The notes beneath the pieces are model-generated. The model was given only the letters and a program-made list of their open reading frames with translations. It was not told the origin of the DNA and made no database searches. Below are positions 22,501-35,000 of a stretch of 64,000 nt of DNA, piece after piece. The translations under genes and the position numbers were made by a program. This DNA comes from Serripes groenlandicus. Lineage: Eukaryota > Mollusca > Bivalvia > Cardiida > Cardiidae. The first letter of the stretch is position 1, and each line of letters starts with the position of its first letter. The DNA is taken from positions 28,564,874-28,628,873 of the forward strand of contig JASEVX010000011.1 of the NCBI GenBank assembly GCA_031761405.1, written 5' to 3'.

Positions 22501-25500
22501 GGGCAAATAACTTCTTCAATAATGTAGCTAAATCATGACGTGATTGCCTCCCTTATACACATAAAGCCGTGACGTCACTATTCAATGCGTACATAAAAAC
22601 ATCAGACGACAGTAACTGTCAGCAAGTAAACTTGTCTCGATTTGCAAGTAATTCTGAAGATGATTTAGACACTCTTGATGGACAGAAAGACTCAAAAATG
22701 TACTTAATTTTGTTCGGTATAATAAATATATCATATGACAGCATGTGTGACATTGATAATGTCAACCCTCGAAACAGAATGTCACCCTCGGCTGACACCT
22801 CGGGTGACTTTCTGCTCTCGGGTTGACAATATCGATGTAACACATGCTGCCATATGATATTTATATAATGTTAACTATCTATAACTAGAGACAGTAAGAC
22901 GCTAGGTTATCATTGGTTTACCCATCCCCACTTGTAGACGATTTTTGAGCTTAATGGAATGTGGCAAATGCCATCTGCTGTAGTTGCACTAAATTGCATC
23001 TGCAAGTGGAAAAGGGAAGACTATTTAATTTCAGTATGACCGACCGTCATTCGGTCTACCTAGGCGGTTATATTACCTTGATAACGCAATTCTATTTCAG
23101 TATGACCTACCGCCATTCCGTCTACCTGAGCGTTTATATTATCTTAACAACTACTTTCTATTTCAGTATGACCGACCGTCATTCGGTCTACCTGGGCGGT
23201 TATATTACTTTAATAACGACATTCTATTTCAGTATGACCGACCATCATTTTGTCTATCTGGACGGTTGTATTACCTTAATAACGACATTCTATTTCAGTA
23301 TGACCGACCATCATTTTGTCTATCTGGACGGTTGTATTATCTTAATAACGACATTCTATTTCAGTATGACCGACCATCATTGTGTCTATCTGGACGAATG
23401 TATTACCTTAATAACGACATTCTATTTCAGTATGACCGACCATCATTTTGTCTATCTGGACGGTTGTATTACCTTAATAACGACATTCTATTTCAGTATG
23501 ACCGACCATCATTTTGTCTATCTGGACGGTTGTATTACCTTAATAACGACATTCTATTTCAGTATGACCGACCATCATTTTGTCTATCTGGACGGTTGTA
23601 TTACCTTAATAACGACATTCTACTTCAGTATGACCGACCATCATTTTGTCTATCTGGACGGTTGTATTACCTTAATAACGACATTCTATTTCAGTACGAC
23701 CGAACCTCATTCGGTCTACCTTGGCGGTTATATTACAGTAATAGCTACATTATATTTCAGAATGACCGACCGTCATTCCGTCTACCTGAACTGTTTTATT
23801 ACATTAATAGCTACATTCTATTTCAGTTCGACCGACCCTCATTCGGTCTACCTGGGCGGTTATATTACCTTAACAACGACACTGAGACAACCAATATGCG
23901 CGAGGCCTATGTCACATTTGGTCGTTCTATCGCCGAGCTCTTCGGAGCCGATGCTTCAACAGCCGAAGATGCTATGAGGGAAATACTTGCTCTCGAGATT
24001 GATCTGGCAAATGTTAGTATCATGTTATATTATTTTGCTTGTCGAAGACCAACACGGCTGTGCGGTGATAGTTCGTTCACGTTTGGTGCGGAAGGACGTT
24101 TATCCGATTTAATTCTGGGTCATACCTAGGACTTTGAAAACGGTAGTTATGGCTGTCCCGTCTTAGCAAGCAGAATTGAAGGGTAAACATTACGACTGAT
24201 TGGCTGGTGTCAGAATAAATAGACCAGTACAACTTGTACTTTACCCAGTAAACGCAGTGATATAACTGAAAATAAAGTTGAAAGCGGCATCCCCCCTCAT
24301 TTTCTTCTGTTGAATAGTAGTTGATTCTCAGTAATACGTAATATGTATTGAAAATCATGGTGACATGAATCAACAAAATCATGAAGAGAGATTATTAACA
24401 GTACCATCCCGTCAGATCAAAATATACCTTAATGGCGTTACTGTGATTTGTACCTTCAACTTCCCGCTCCAAAAGCCGATGCCGCTTCCCCTAGCCTACA
24501 TGGGAAAAAATATGAACACATTTATTATAACAATGTTTATTTCTTTTCAGATATCGATGTCTAACGAAGACCGACGAAATATCGAAGGACTTTACAACAG
24601 AATGACTATTTCTGACATGGCATCTAATTTTACAAGTCCGACAGGTGTAAGTACTATAGTTGATTGATAGTCATTCGGGAATTGTATCAGCTAGTAAAGA
24701 CGAATATTTTCGTTGTTGAATAGTTATAGGTTAACCGATTACTTCCGAATACTTACGGACATTTTTGAAGATACTACGATTAACATGGTATTTTTATCTT
24801 TGAATAGTTTACCGAGTACTTCCGAACACTTTTGGACATTTACGAAGGTGGTAATGTGTCGTCCTTTATCAATTGTTACTAAATTAATGTGAAAAAGTAT
24901 ATATTTAGAACAAAACAAACACACAACATCCTTGCTTTCAACTACTTTATTATGCATTTGAAAGGCTTGATAAAGGTACATATATAACAAGAAAAAGCTC
25001 TATTAAAAGACCAATCCGAACTTCACAACAGGAAGTGGATAAAATTAAATTGACAAACCTTTAATAAAGACTACACATATTTCATACCAATTGAATCACA
25101 GTCCGACAGTCCGACCCTTATTAACTCACATACTTGTTCTCTTCTTCTACTTTTCATCTGTTCACGCGCTTTATTACGCCTCTGCAGCAGAAGACCTTTC
25201 CCGACATTGTGGCAAAAGGAAATGTGCTCATAAAAGCATTTTCTCATTGTTTCACAACGTTTTTAACTCTATTTCATGTACAGAGATTTTCATATTTTAG
25301 CCTAGATGTGTTCAAATTCTTCTACGGCAAATATGGCAATGAATGCAAATATAATCATTAAGAAAGGCGAATATATGCTTAAGCATTTTCTCCTTTTGCC
25401 ACAATATTTTCAAATGGAAAGGGACCTTTTTTTATCATTTCAGTTGAGCTACCTCAATTACACTCAGATTGTTATGGGAATGACAGGTGTTGACATACCA

Positions 25501-28500
25501 ATCAATGAGAGTGAACCCGTGGTAGTGCGTGATCTCCCGTATTTCCAAAGCCTTGCTACTGTACTGGATAAGTACGACAATAGGTAGGCGTTTGTAAAAC
25601 AACCATGCGTTAGATAAATTTAAAATCTTGATTAGATCGGGAGTGCTTTCAGACTGTCTTGACACATCGAGTGCTCTTAGCGAGTGTTAGCAGACGGCTT
25701 TATTAAAACATGGTAACAAAAGAAGAAGTTGCTCAAACCAGCAATTTCTCATTTGGTCACGCTGTTTTGAACTCTATTCAATTATTGAAATTATTGTACT
25801 TACATTTAAAGTGAGATTCCATTTTTTATCGGATTTATTCTAAAAGTGGTCTGCTGCAGATTTGTTGTACGTGTATGTGGGAAAGGGTTAAAGGCGGTCT
25901 CTAACGTGCATAAGTGAATGTATAGTTTGTCCCAGTAAGTAATCTCACAAACTTAGGTTTAGTCATAACACGTTCTGTCCTGTATCACTTGTATAATTAT
26001 TTTCTCTTTGCATGAGGTAATTAAATTGTTGTTGTTGTTATTTCTAAAATCTCGATCCAAACATTTTTTGATTCTTTTCATCAGTTATATATCTATTAAA
26101 TTTTACAGAGTTATTGCTAACTATCTTGTATGGTACATCATGAGGAACAGAGTGTCGAATTTGCCGACAAGGTTCACCGATCTGGTGACGGAATTCAACA
26201 AGGTACAACACAGGTCTACATTGATTGATTGATTGGTTGGTGTTTAACGCCGTTTTAAACAATTCTTCGGTTATATCACGGCGTTATAGTTTACAGTAAA
26301 ACCTTTCACACCGTCACACCTGGAGAGAGCAAATTCCGCTTCATTACAACACTATTCTAAAAATAGTCTTCATTTTAACATTTCCAACATACGACACATC
26401 TGAATTAAAACAACTTGGCAAAACATACGAAAACTTTACATGTATGTGTATTATTGTATTAGAATGGAAAATGACTGACAAAACCGAGGCAAAACAGGCA
26501 ATTGCTCATTATTAGCAATATGTTAGTTTGTCACAGTGTAATTATAAGAAGTCTGTTACTGAGGCGTCTGTTTTTAAGAAATGTTAAATTGTGTTATTGG
26601 GGTTTACGCTATTTGTAACATTATGTCAGTTCCAGTTCATGTATGCAGGAGCCCTGGATAAACAAACCAGTACCAGTACTAGGCTAGGAAATGTGCCTGG
26701 ACCAAGGGCACTCCACCAAAATGGCTGCAACCGTGGTGACTGGAGATCGAACCCGGGATGCTCGGTTACAAATGAAATGTTAACAACAAATACATATTAA
26801 CATCTCTAATGCAACAGCACTTCACAGACTCCACCCAATGTTACTCTTTATTGATCGCACTGTATTTTTATCCTTTAGACGTGATTCACCGACCTAGTTA
26901 CGGAGTACAACAAAGTACGATACTAGTTCTAACTCAGTTTATTTTCAAGTTTAAAGTTAACTCTATGTTTATTACATCGATCATGAAGCGAGTTCTTACA
27001 ACTTATCTTACCCACTCTTGATGCCGGTTTCGCTGTTATTGAATCAGTATCGGGTGTCAAACTTTTATACTGTTACTACTAATTCAACAATGGTACAACA
27101 GGTTTTCTTTATCTTTGAAATTTGTTCACAATTACTGCGAATTGTGTTATCTATGTAAATACTGCATGATGGGGCAAAAAACGGGCTGTCAAGAGACAGT
27201 TGAAAATAAAAAAAAAAAAAAATTCAAGAATGTTATGGCAAATATGTACTATCATATATTCAAGGTCCTATATGGTACTGCAACAGCCCGTGCGCGATGG
27301 CGAAGCTGTACAAGTTATTCTACAGCCACATTCGGCATGGCGATTGGTCATATGTTCGTCAAGGAAACCTTTGATGAATCGTCTAAAGCAGTGGTTTGTA
27401 TTTGTATTAGGCTTATTAACAACGACGCGTGGTAAGGTATGAGGGAGAATGGAAACGACCTTCACATATCTATGCTCGTGGCTAATAAAGTTATATATTT
27501 GAAACAAATGATGTGTGAAAATGATGGTTATACAGTTGAATACCTTCTGACTGATTTGTAATCAAAACATTGTTTGCTTTTAGCTGTCTTGACAGCTTAA
27601 GAGCCATTTTACAGAACAGCATGTATTTTTTGAAATAGAAAGTAAAATTCACTGAGGGATACGGGTGACCTTTGATATGACATCACTGCTCACAAAAATG
27701 AAAAGTCAATATGTGAGTTTTTGGTGCTTTCTTGGTAGTTTTAAGAAGGAAATTTAATTGAGTATAAGATGCTAGGTTATTTGAATTGTTTAGAAAGAGC
27801 CATAGCACTAAACGGCGTTATGGTCGCCTATGGAAAATTAATTGCTTCCATCTGACTTACATATAAATGTAGATAGTTTATTGACCTTCCTGTATCAGTC
27901 ACATGGCAGAAGGTGTTCTTTGTGAAGGAAGGTGGATATAAACATACTCCGACAGATGCAAGGATCTCACACTACATAAATATCTTGTTCGTTAACGACA
28001 ACGTCAACATTATTCATTTAAGATACAAACTTATGTATAAAATTAAAAATTGATTATCCTGACAAAATTATTTTCCCTATACTTTTACCATTGTAACCAA
28101 AACAAGCATGTTGTCTCTCTTGTTTTTACTCAGATGAGGTGTTTTTTTCCTAACGATTCATTTAGCCGTGTCTAGTGTTTTGGGATCTAATAGAACATCC
28201 GTTAAAGAATGGTATAATGGTGTTCATCAATTGATGTTAATCTTTACTTTAAACATATGTTATTGCCCACAAAATATACATACATAGTCAACTTTATATA
28301 CTACAAATAATTATGTTATAGGCACACGGGTCTGGTCACAAGTTCTCACACCTTAGATACGGCCATCCCCTTTAATAATTACATTTTTTTTTATTTAATC
28401 TCTAAATATTCTGTTAATCTAATGAAGCTACAGTTCTAGTTTATGTCAAAAGATACATCTAGGACTAAATAGCATTTGAACACTCTGGTTACAGCGTACG

Positions 28501-28997
28501 GATACACAGATATACAACGAATCTTCATTGTACACCGATGCTTTAAGTACCCAACTCTCTAGACGCGGCTAAAATATACTCGTCTTTGTTATACAGGCGC
28601 TTGATATGATCAGCAATATCAGAGAGGCGTTTAACGATCTTCTGGAGGAGTTAGACTGGATGGATGATAACACAAAAGCACTAGCAAAGGACAAGGTAAG
28701 AGAACCAATATATCAATTATTTCAAACCAAGGTAAACACACCAATATGTCTACATTAGAACATTGTATCCTCATGTTGAATTCGCTATGTAGTATTATTA
28801 ACCTGCATGGGATATTTTGACCGAGGACATAGTATAATAATTTTCACCTTTACTTTTCACAAATTATATATTCAACAATACACACACTTTATCTACAGGC
28901 GGCAGCTATGAGAGAATGGATAGGGTTTCCAGACGATGTTTTAGATGTAGAAGAACTGAACAAATTCTATGAGAATGTAAGTCCTAAATGCTTATGA

Positions 28998-29034
<37 letters not shown>

Positions 29035-32000
29035 TTGTCAGGTACTTACATTTCAGAATATGAAGTGAAACATCTGTGTTATCTTAACACGATATTAAAA
29101 GAATTCTAGGAAATTATATAAATTGGACAAATTCATACATATGTGTTGTAACAGCTAATGAAAAAGGGAATGTGTTCATTGGCAATATCTTGTCAGAAAG
29201 CCTCTGCAGCAGAGGCCTCCTCCAAAGTCGCATGTAGCAGGAATAAGCAAAATATCCTACCTTAAATGAGCCGTTCCACGAGAAAAATCCAACACTATGG
29301 ACTTTACGTAATGTATCGGCCCAGATCAGCTTGCGCAGTCCGCGCAGGCTAATCCGGATTGACGCATTCTGTCTCAGTGGGATAGAGGTATAGAATAATG
29401 ATTCCTGAAAGGAGGCGAAAAGTGTCTGTCCAGATTAGCCTGAGCGGCATGCTTAGGTTGATCCGGGTCGAGTCTATAATGTTGGTTTTCTTGTGGGACG
29501 GCTCATATATCGTTTTAAGGGGAAATGGGTCATGGTGAATAAACACCATACATGCAAGTGGTTGCCGATGCGGTTCAAGCTTAGTCGGTCACCACGAGGG
29601 CTATCAACTCAGGGGTTTTGAGTTCGAACCTCGTTGAGCCCATTTATTATTTCCGTCGATTGAATGAACTCATTGTGTCATTTGAGTTACTCCAATGAAG
29701 ACAAAAAAAAGTATATTTGTGAAGGTAGTCCAGAGGTCCAGATGAGGAGGGGTATTCAGCTCTTTTTACCACAATTTCTCTCTTATTATTGAAGCAAACC
29801 CTATGTTGTGGGTACTCAAAAGAATCGTCTCACTGAATATTTTAGAACATGCCAAACGGTCCTTATCTAGAGCTCTTGTAGCCAATAGCCTGGTGTAAAT
29901 GGTGTTTGGAGTAATGTTGAGAGAAAGCCAGAAAGCACACGTTATGTTAACTGTCCGTCGTTATATACCTGAAATACCGTTGAAGACAGAATCATACTTC
30001 AAGCATTTAATCGGATTCGTTTACACTTTACAGTAATCGAGACTTTAATCACAAAGCACTAATGTCATTGCTTGATTAAGATTGCATAAGTTAATCAGTA
30101 TATATATAAATTATATTAATACTCAACTCTATGTGAACTGTGTATGTATAGTTGCTGTATATTGGACCGGTTGCCTCTATTTACAAATAAATTATTTAAT
30201 AATGCAAATGTCGTGTAATTCAGACCACAGCAAATGCGACCGAGTATTTCCACAATGTGTTGGACAATTTAAAGCGGTTCAATAAAGAGGGACTCAGGAA
30301 TCTACGGAAGAAATACGACAAAAATGTGTAAATATATTTATGATATTTTCATATATAGCAATTAAAGCGACATGAGGTTGCAGTGCATCAACACATAGGG
30401 AGGACCCAGGCGAAACCCTTACACCTGTATAGACTCACCGGAGCCCTCACTGTCCTTTCAACATGTAGTATACGTATAGATGTATCTTTTGACAAAATAA
30501 CTAGAATTTAAGCCACACCCGTTTCATGCCAATTGACATTATCCCTTTGTTAACGCCATAAGTCGACAAAGCCCAAAAGCACCAGATGCTAAATAAAAAT
30601 GGTGTTGCTTAACTCTTGCATTGCTAACATATTTAGTTCGATTCTCGATCGGGTCATACATTTACCAAAATGGTAATAATGACTTGCTTCCCTTATTGTT
30701 TAATATTACATTGCTATATTACAACTGATACACCATTGTGAGAATAAAGAAAAAAAAATACTAGTAATATGTATAGGAAAACCCTCGCTAATCTTCAAAT
30801 ACTGTTGAAAAGGGCTTAAAGCACGTTTTAAACATGCTACATTTATAATATGGGTATATTATATTTATATGTCCTGATATGTATTTTGGGTATTAATAAA
30901 TGTTATTATTATACTGATTTAAATAAGTCATGGTTCGACACCCTGCCGGCTAATACCAAAGACTTTAAAAATGGTAGTAATAGCTGCTCTCCTAGGCGCT
31001 CAAGGTTGCTGGTTTAGCATTACGACTGACTGCCTGGTGTCAGGATAAATGGACCAGTAGTACTGGTAGCTTGACCAGGAAATGTCGTGATACAACTGAA
31101 ACATTGTTTAACGTGGCGTAAAACACAATAATAATTCATTGCTGGTATGTTGGTCTATTACTGTTTGTTTCAGCTGGACGTCCGCACCGTCAACCGTCAA
31201 CGCCTTCTACAACCCTTTACTGAACGCCATAAGTAAGTTTATTCACAATTTGAGCCGTTCCACGAGAAAACCAACACTATGAGCTATGCGTAAAGTTTCG
31301 ATCCGGATCAGCCTTAGCATGCCGAGCGGGCTAACCTGGACAGACACTTTTCGCCTGTGGATTTTCTACTTCAGAAATCATTACTGTATTCCTCTATTCC
31401 TCTGAGGCGGAAAGTACCGGCCCGAATTAGCCTGCGCGGACTGCGCAGGCTGATTATATCTGGTTCGATACATAACGCAGAGTCCATAATGTTGGTTTTC
31501 TCGTGGAACGGCTCATTTGTTCCCGAAAACCAGCTACACCAAAACTGAATATTTCGACGCATAATGTCAAACATTATATATACTATACATTTCTTATAAA
31601 CAAAGAACAATTTTAGATAAATTAACGAAAAAGGTATCTGGGCTGTTCTTCGCTTGTGAAGGTTATGTTGCCAAGATATGTCATGTATTTAAAGTGCATA
31701 TTCTATTCTGTTATTTCTGCAACCATGTTGAATACTTTATGGCATCAATAAATGCCTATTTTCAGTCAACCACATTTTGATGTGTTTTATTCATGACAAA
31801 CAATTCCTACATGTATTGGTATGAATACTTTAGTGTGCGTTTCTTGCACGTCTACAATTAATTTCTAATCTTCCCCGGACGAGGCATAAAATAACAGAGA
31901 CATGTATTCCACAAGGGCAATTATTAAATTTACATAGAGCACCAATTGTATGATGTTTTCGTGAAAGTCCGTATATATCTTCATGAGTATTATGTATGCC

Positions 32001-35000
32001 TGTTACACGCAAGTATGGTATCAATTCCGTTGAAACGAATGATCCAACTCCCCAACACATTGGTCTGAGTGACATATCCATGTATCCGGTGTCATTTATT
32101 GACCAATCATTGCAGTTGGTTCAAATGCACTGTGAAACGCTCGATTTGATTGGTTTATAAAAGATCACGTCACTAAAAGGAATTGCGTTTATTTTCTGAT
32201 ACACGAAACTTATCACATGACCAGTCACGTAACTACTTTGAACATAAACAAGAACAATCTTTAAAAAAGATAAACGGCGATCAGTATGAGAAAACACTAA
32301 GAAATGGAACATGCGCATATTATTTGACTTGAATATCAGAAAGGGTTTGTTAATAATTAAAACAATCAGTAACTGTCCATGAATTATCAAATTTGCGCAA
32401 TAATGTTGTTTATTTAAGAATTCGACAGCTCCTTGAATCGGTAATGCACTATAATCGTGAACAAGTTGGAACATTGTTCGATTAGAACACTGTTCTTTAA
32501 AAGATATAGAATCGGTTCATAGCATTCATTTGAGATATTGGATATTAATGGTTTATTTCAAGAAATATATTACTGCTGAAATGCTGGTCTGCTTATCTGT
32601 GTGTTTGTCTGTCGTCCTTGGTTTGGCCAACCTCTGACATTTATGCTTCTGTGTGCAAATCTGATTAGGCCAACATGTCAGTATGTTGTATATTTCTGTT
32701 TCCAATTCCAACTGGTTACCGTTCAAGGAGACATCTTTTGTTAATTTAGGGACAAATTTTCTTTTTGGAAAGGATGTTGCATATCTTAAGATTTCGACAG
32801 CTCTTTGAATTGGTAATGCATTATCATCTTGAATCAGTTGGAACATAATTCTTAAAATGATATAGAATCGGTAATCGAGTGTAGCTCGGGCGTTTTTTGT
32901 TTATCTATTTTTCTTTTTAGAACCACGTGTCAGCCAAAAGTATGTAAAACTCTCAGAAATTATCAAAAAGTAAACGGAAACGATGGAATCAACTTGTTTA
33001 TATCTTTATCCCAGTATGAACTACTAAATCATAACAGTAATCTATGTGTTTACCAAAGGCTGATGGGCCATCTCCATCCAGCTTCAGTTTCTATGAATAG
33101 ATTATCAAGGCCGAGAATACGTCACATGCCTGGAGTTACGCGAAGCTCCCAAGAGGTGTATAAGTTTCAATTGACGATAAATAACTTATCATGTTTCAAA
33201 ATTAATTAATAGTTTGCTCTTAAATATTATATTTCATACGTTTTAACTGAAATTTATTTCTTAAGTAAAACAATTAAAGGTTAGTATGCAGAACATTTAA
33301 CTTTAAAACTTCATCTTATTAGTATCTTTCGTAGAGTCGCCAACTTAACTATCAACCAATCAAAACGTTTAATTTCCTTTATTTCTTCGACAATTTTCAT
33401 TAAATACAACATTATATTGGTCTTCAATCTAGATCATTTGTTTAACATCTAGGTCAAAACTGAGGTTAAACAGCTAACGCCGAAACAAAATCCCAATTTT
33501 TAATTTATATTTCCCTTTTCAAACAATTATTTCGTAAAAATAAATATTTCCACCTTAACTGCAATTATAAGGGTTAAATGTATGTTTTGGTGCAGTTATA
33601 AGAGTATAACACGAAAAGGCTAAATTACACAGCTGTTATTTGATGAGTAATTTCGTGTTATACTCTTATAGCTACACCAAAACACACATTAAACCCTTTA
33701 TCAATAAACAGATGAATTGAGGTTTTCAATCGTAAAATTATGCAATATAAATAGACCCGGTGATGATAAAACACGATATCGACCCGATAAGAGTTTTTCG
33801 TATTTAAAACCCTAGCCTCTTGTCTAATTGAAAAGGAGGCAAAACTAAGTGATGACCATCATTTAATTATAGAGTGTAAAAGAGTATTCATTTATACTTT
33901 CATGCGACCTTGTTGGTCCATCTTGTAATACTTTGCTGTTTTATATTTCATTTCCCTAGTGTTTCCTGCTGGAATCTTGCAGCCGCCATTTTATTCCAGA
34001 GATCAACCAAAGTAAGTGTATTTAGAAAGTCGACGGCTACACTAAAAACTGATGTAATTATTGTAAGCAACAAGTGTGCCGCAGACGACTTTGAAAACGT
34101 AGTGATAAAAACCTGAAAAATCTCCATAAAAGATAGCTTAATTGTTAAATAAAGTTGAAATCATTGTGGCCAAAGGTGAAATTGCTCATCATGAGCAATT
34201 TCACCTTTGGCCACAATGTTTTCAAAAGTCGTCTGCAGCTTTTGCGTCAAAATGCGTCTGTAGGTGGGAAAGGGTTAATTGGTGTTTGATTCGTACATGA
34301 ATAGTTCCTATTTGGTTGTTTGCTTTGTCTTTCACCCCGCTTTTAACAATCGTCCAGTTAAATCACAGGTGTGCTTGATAAGATACCAGTACTATTGGTC
34401 CATTAATCTTGACACCAGTCGTTATGTTAACTCAACAATCCTGAGCACCAACGAGGTAAAACTATAAGTAACAGTTTAGAGTCTTTGGCATGACCCGGCC
34501 AGGGATCGAACTCGCGATCTCCGACATCCGAGGCTGATGCTTTACCACCACACCACCGAGGCGGTTCGAAGCTCTGATACATAACAATCAGACTTGATAT
34601 ACTAAATAAATGAAACGTTTATATAATGAAGAATTATTGTTTTTACAATAATACATATCAGTTTAGTAATAGTTATCAGATATCATATGATTATGCTATT
34701 ACATGAATATAACATTTCGATATATATAGGATCTGACATGAGTTGTCATTTTATATAAAGTTTTATTAAACCAGTTCAAGATTTTTTTAATCAAACTTCA
34801 TGAAATGACAACGAATGGCAGCTTCTGTTTTATCACATGACGAAACACAAAAAGAAAATCGTCTTTTCGTTGACAGAAAATAGTTCTAACATGTAATACT
34901 TAATAGACTGTAAACTAATCACACACAGAATATATTTTTATCACATAAATACCCCTATTTTCAAGTTGAGAACAAATCACGGAACAACGTTATCATACAC

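Noticed and set aside
23035..23826. CRISPR-like regular direct repeats
   Set aside because: Units are contiguous with no unique spacers, and each matches the adjacent exon and acceptor of an animal gene.
22961..23977. 338-codon ORF with repeated [11 protein letters not shown] blocks
   Set aside because: It is the alternate frame of the 66-bp array. The exon F frame, not this one, joins the M13 text with correct splice phases.
32121..32846. Two minus-strand ORFs with similar N termini (MFQL..D..ALPIQ)
   Set aside because: Similarity comes from a roughly 100-bp direct repeat; the remaining parts are unrelated and have no family features.
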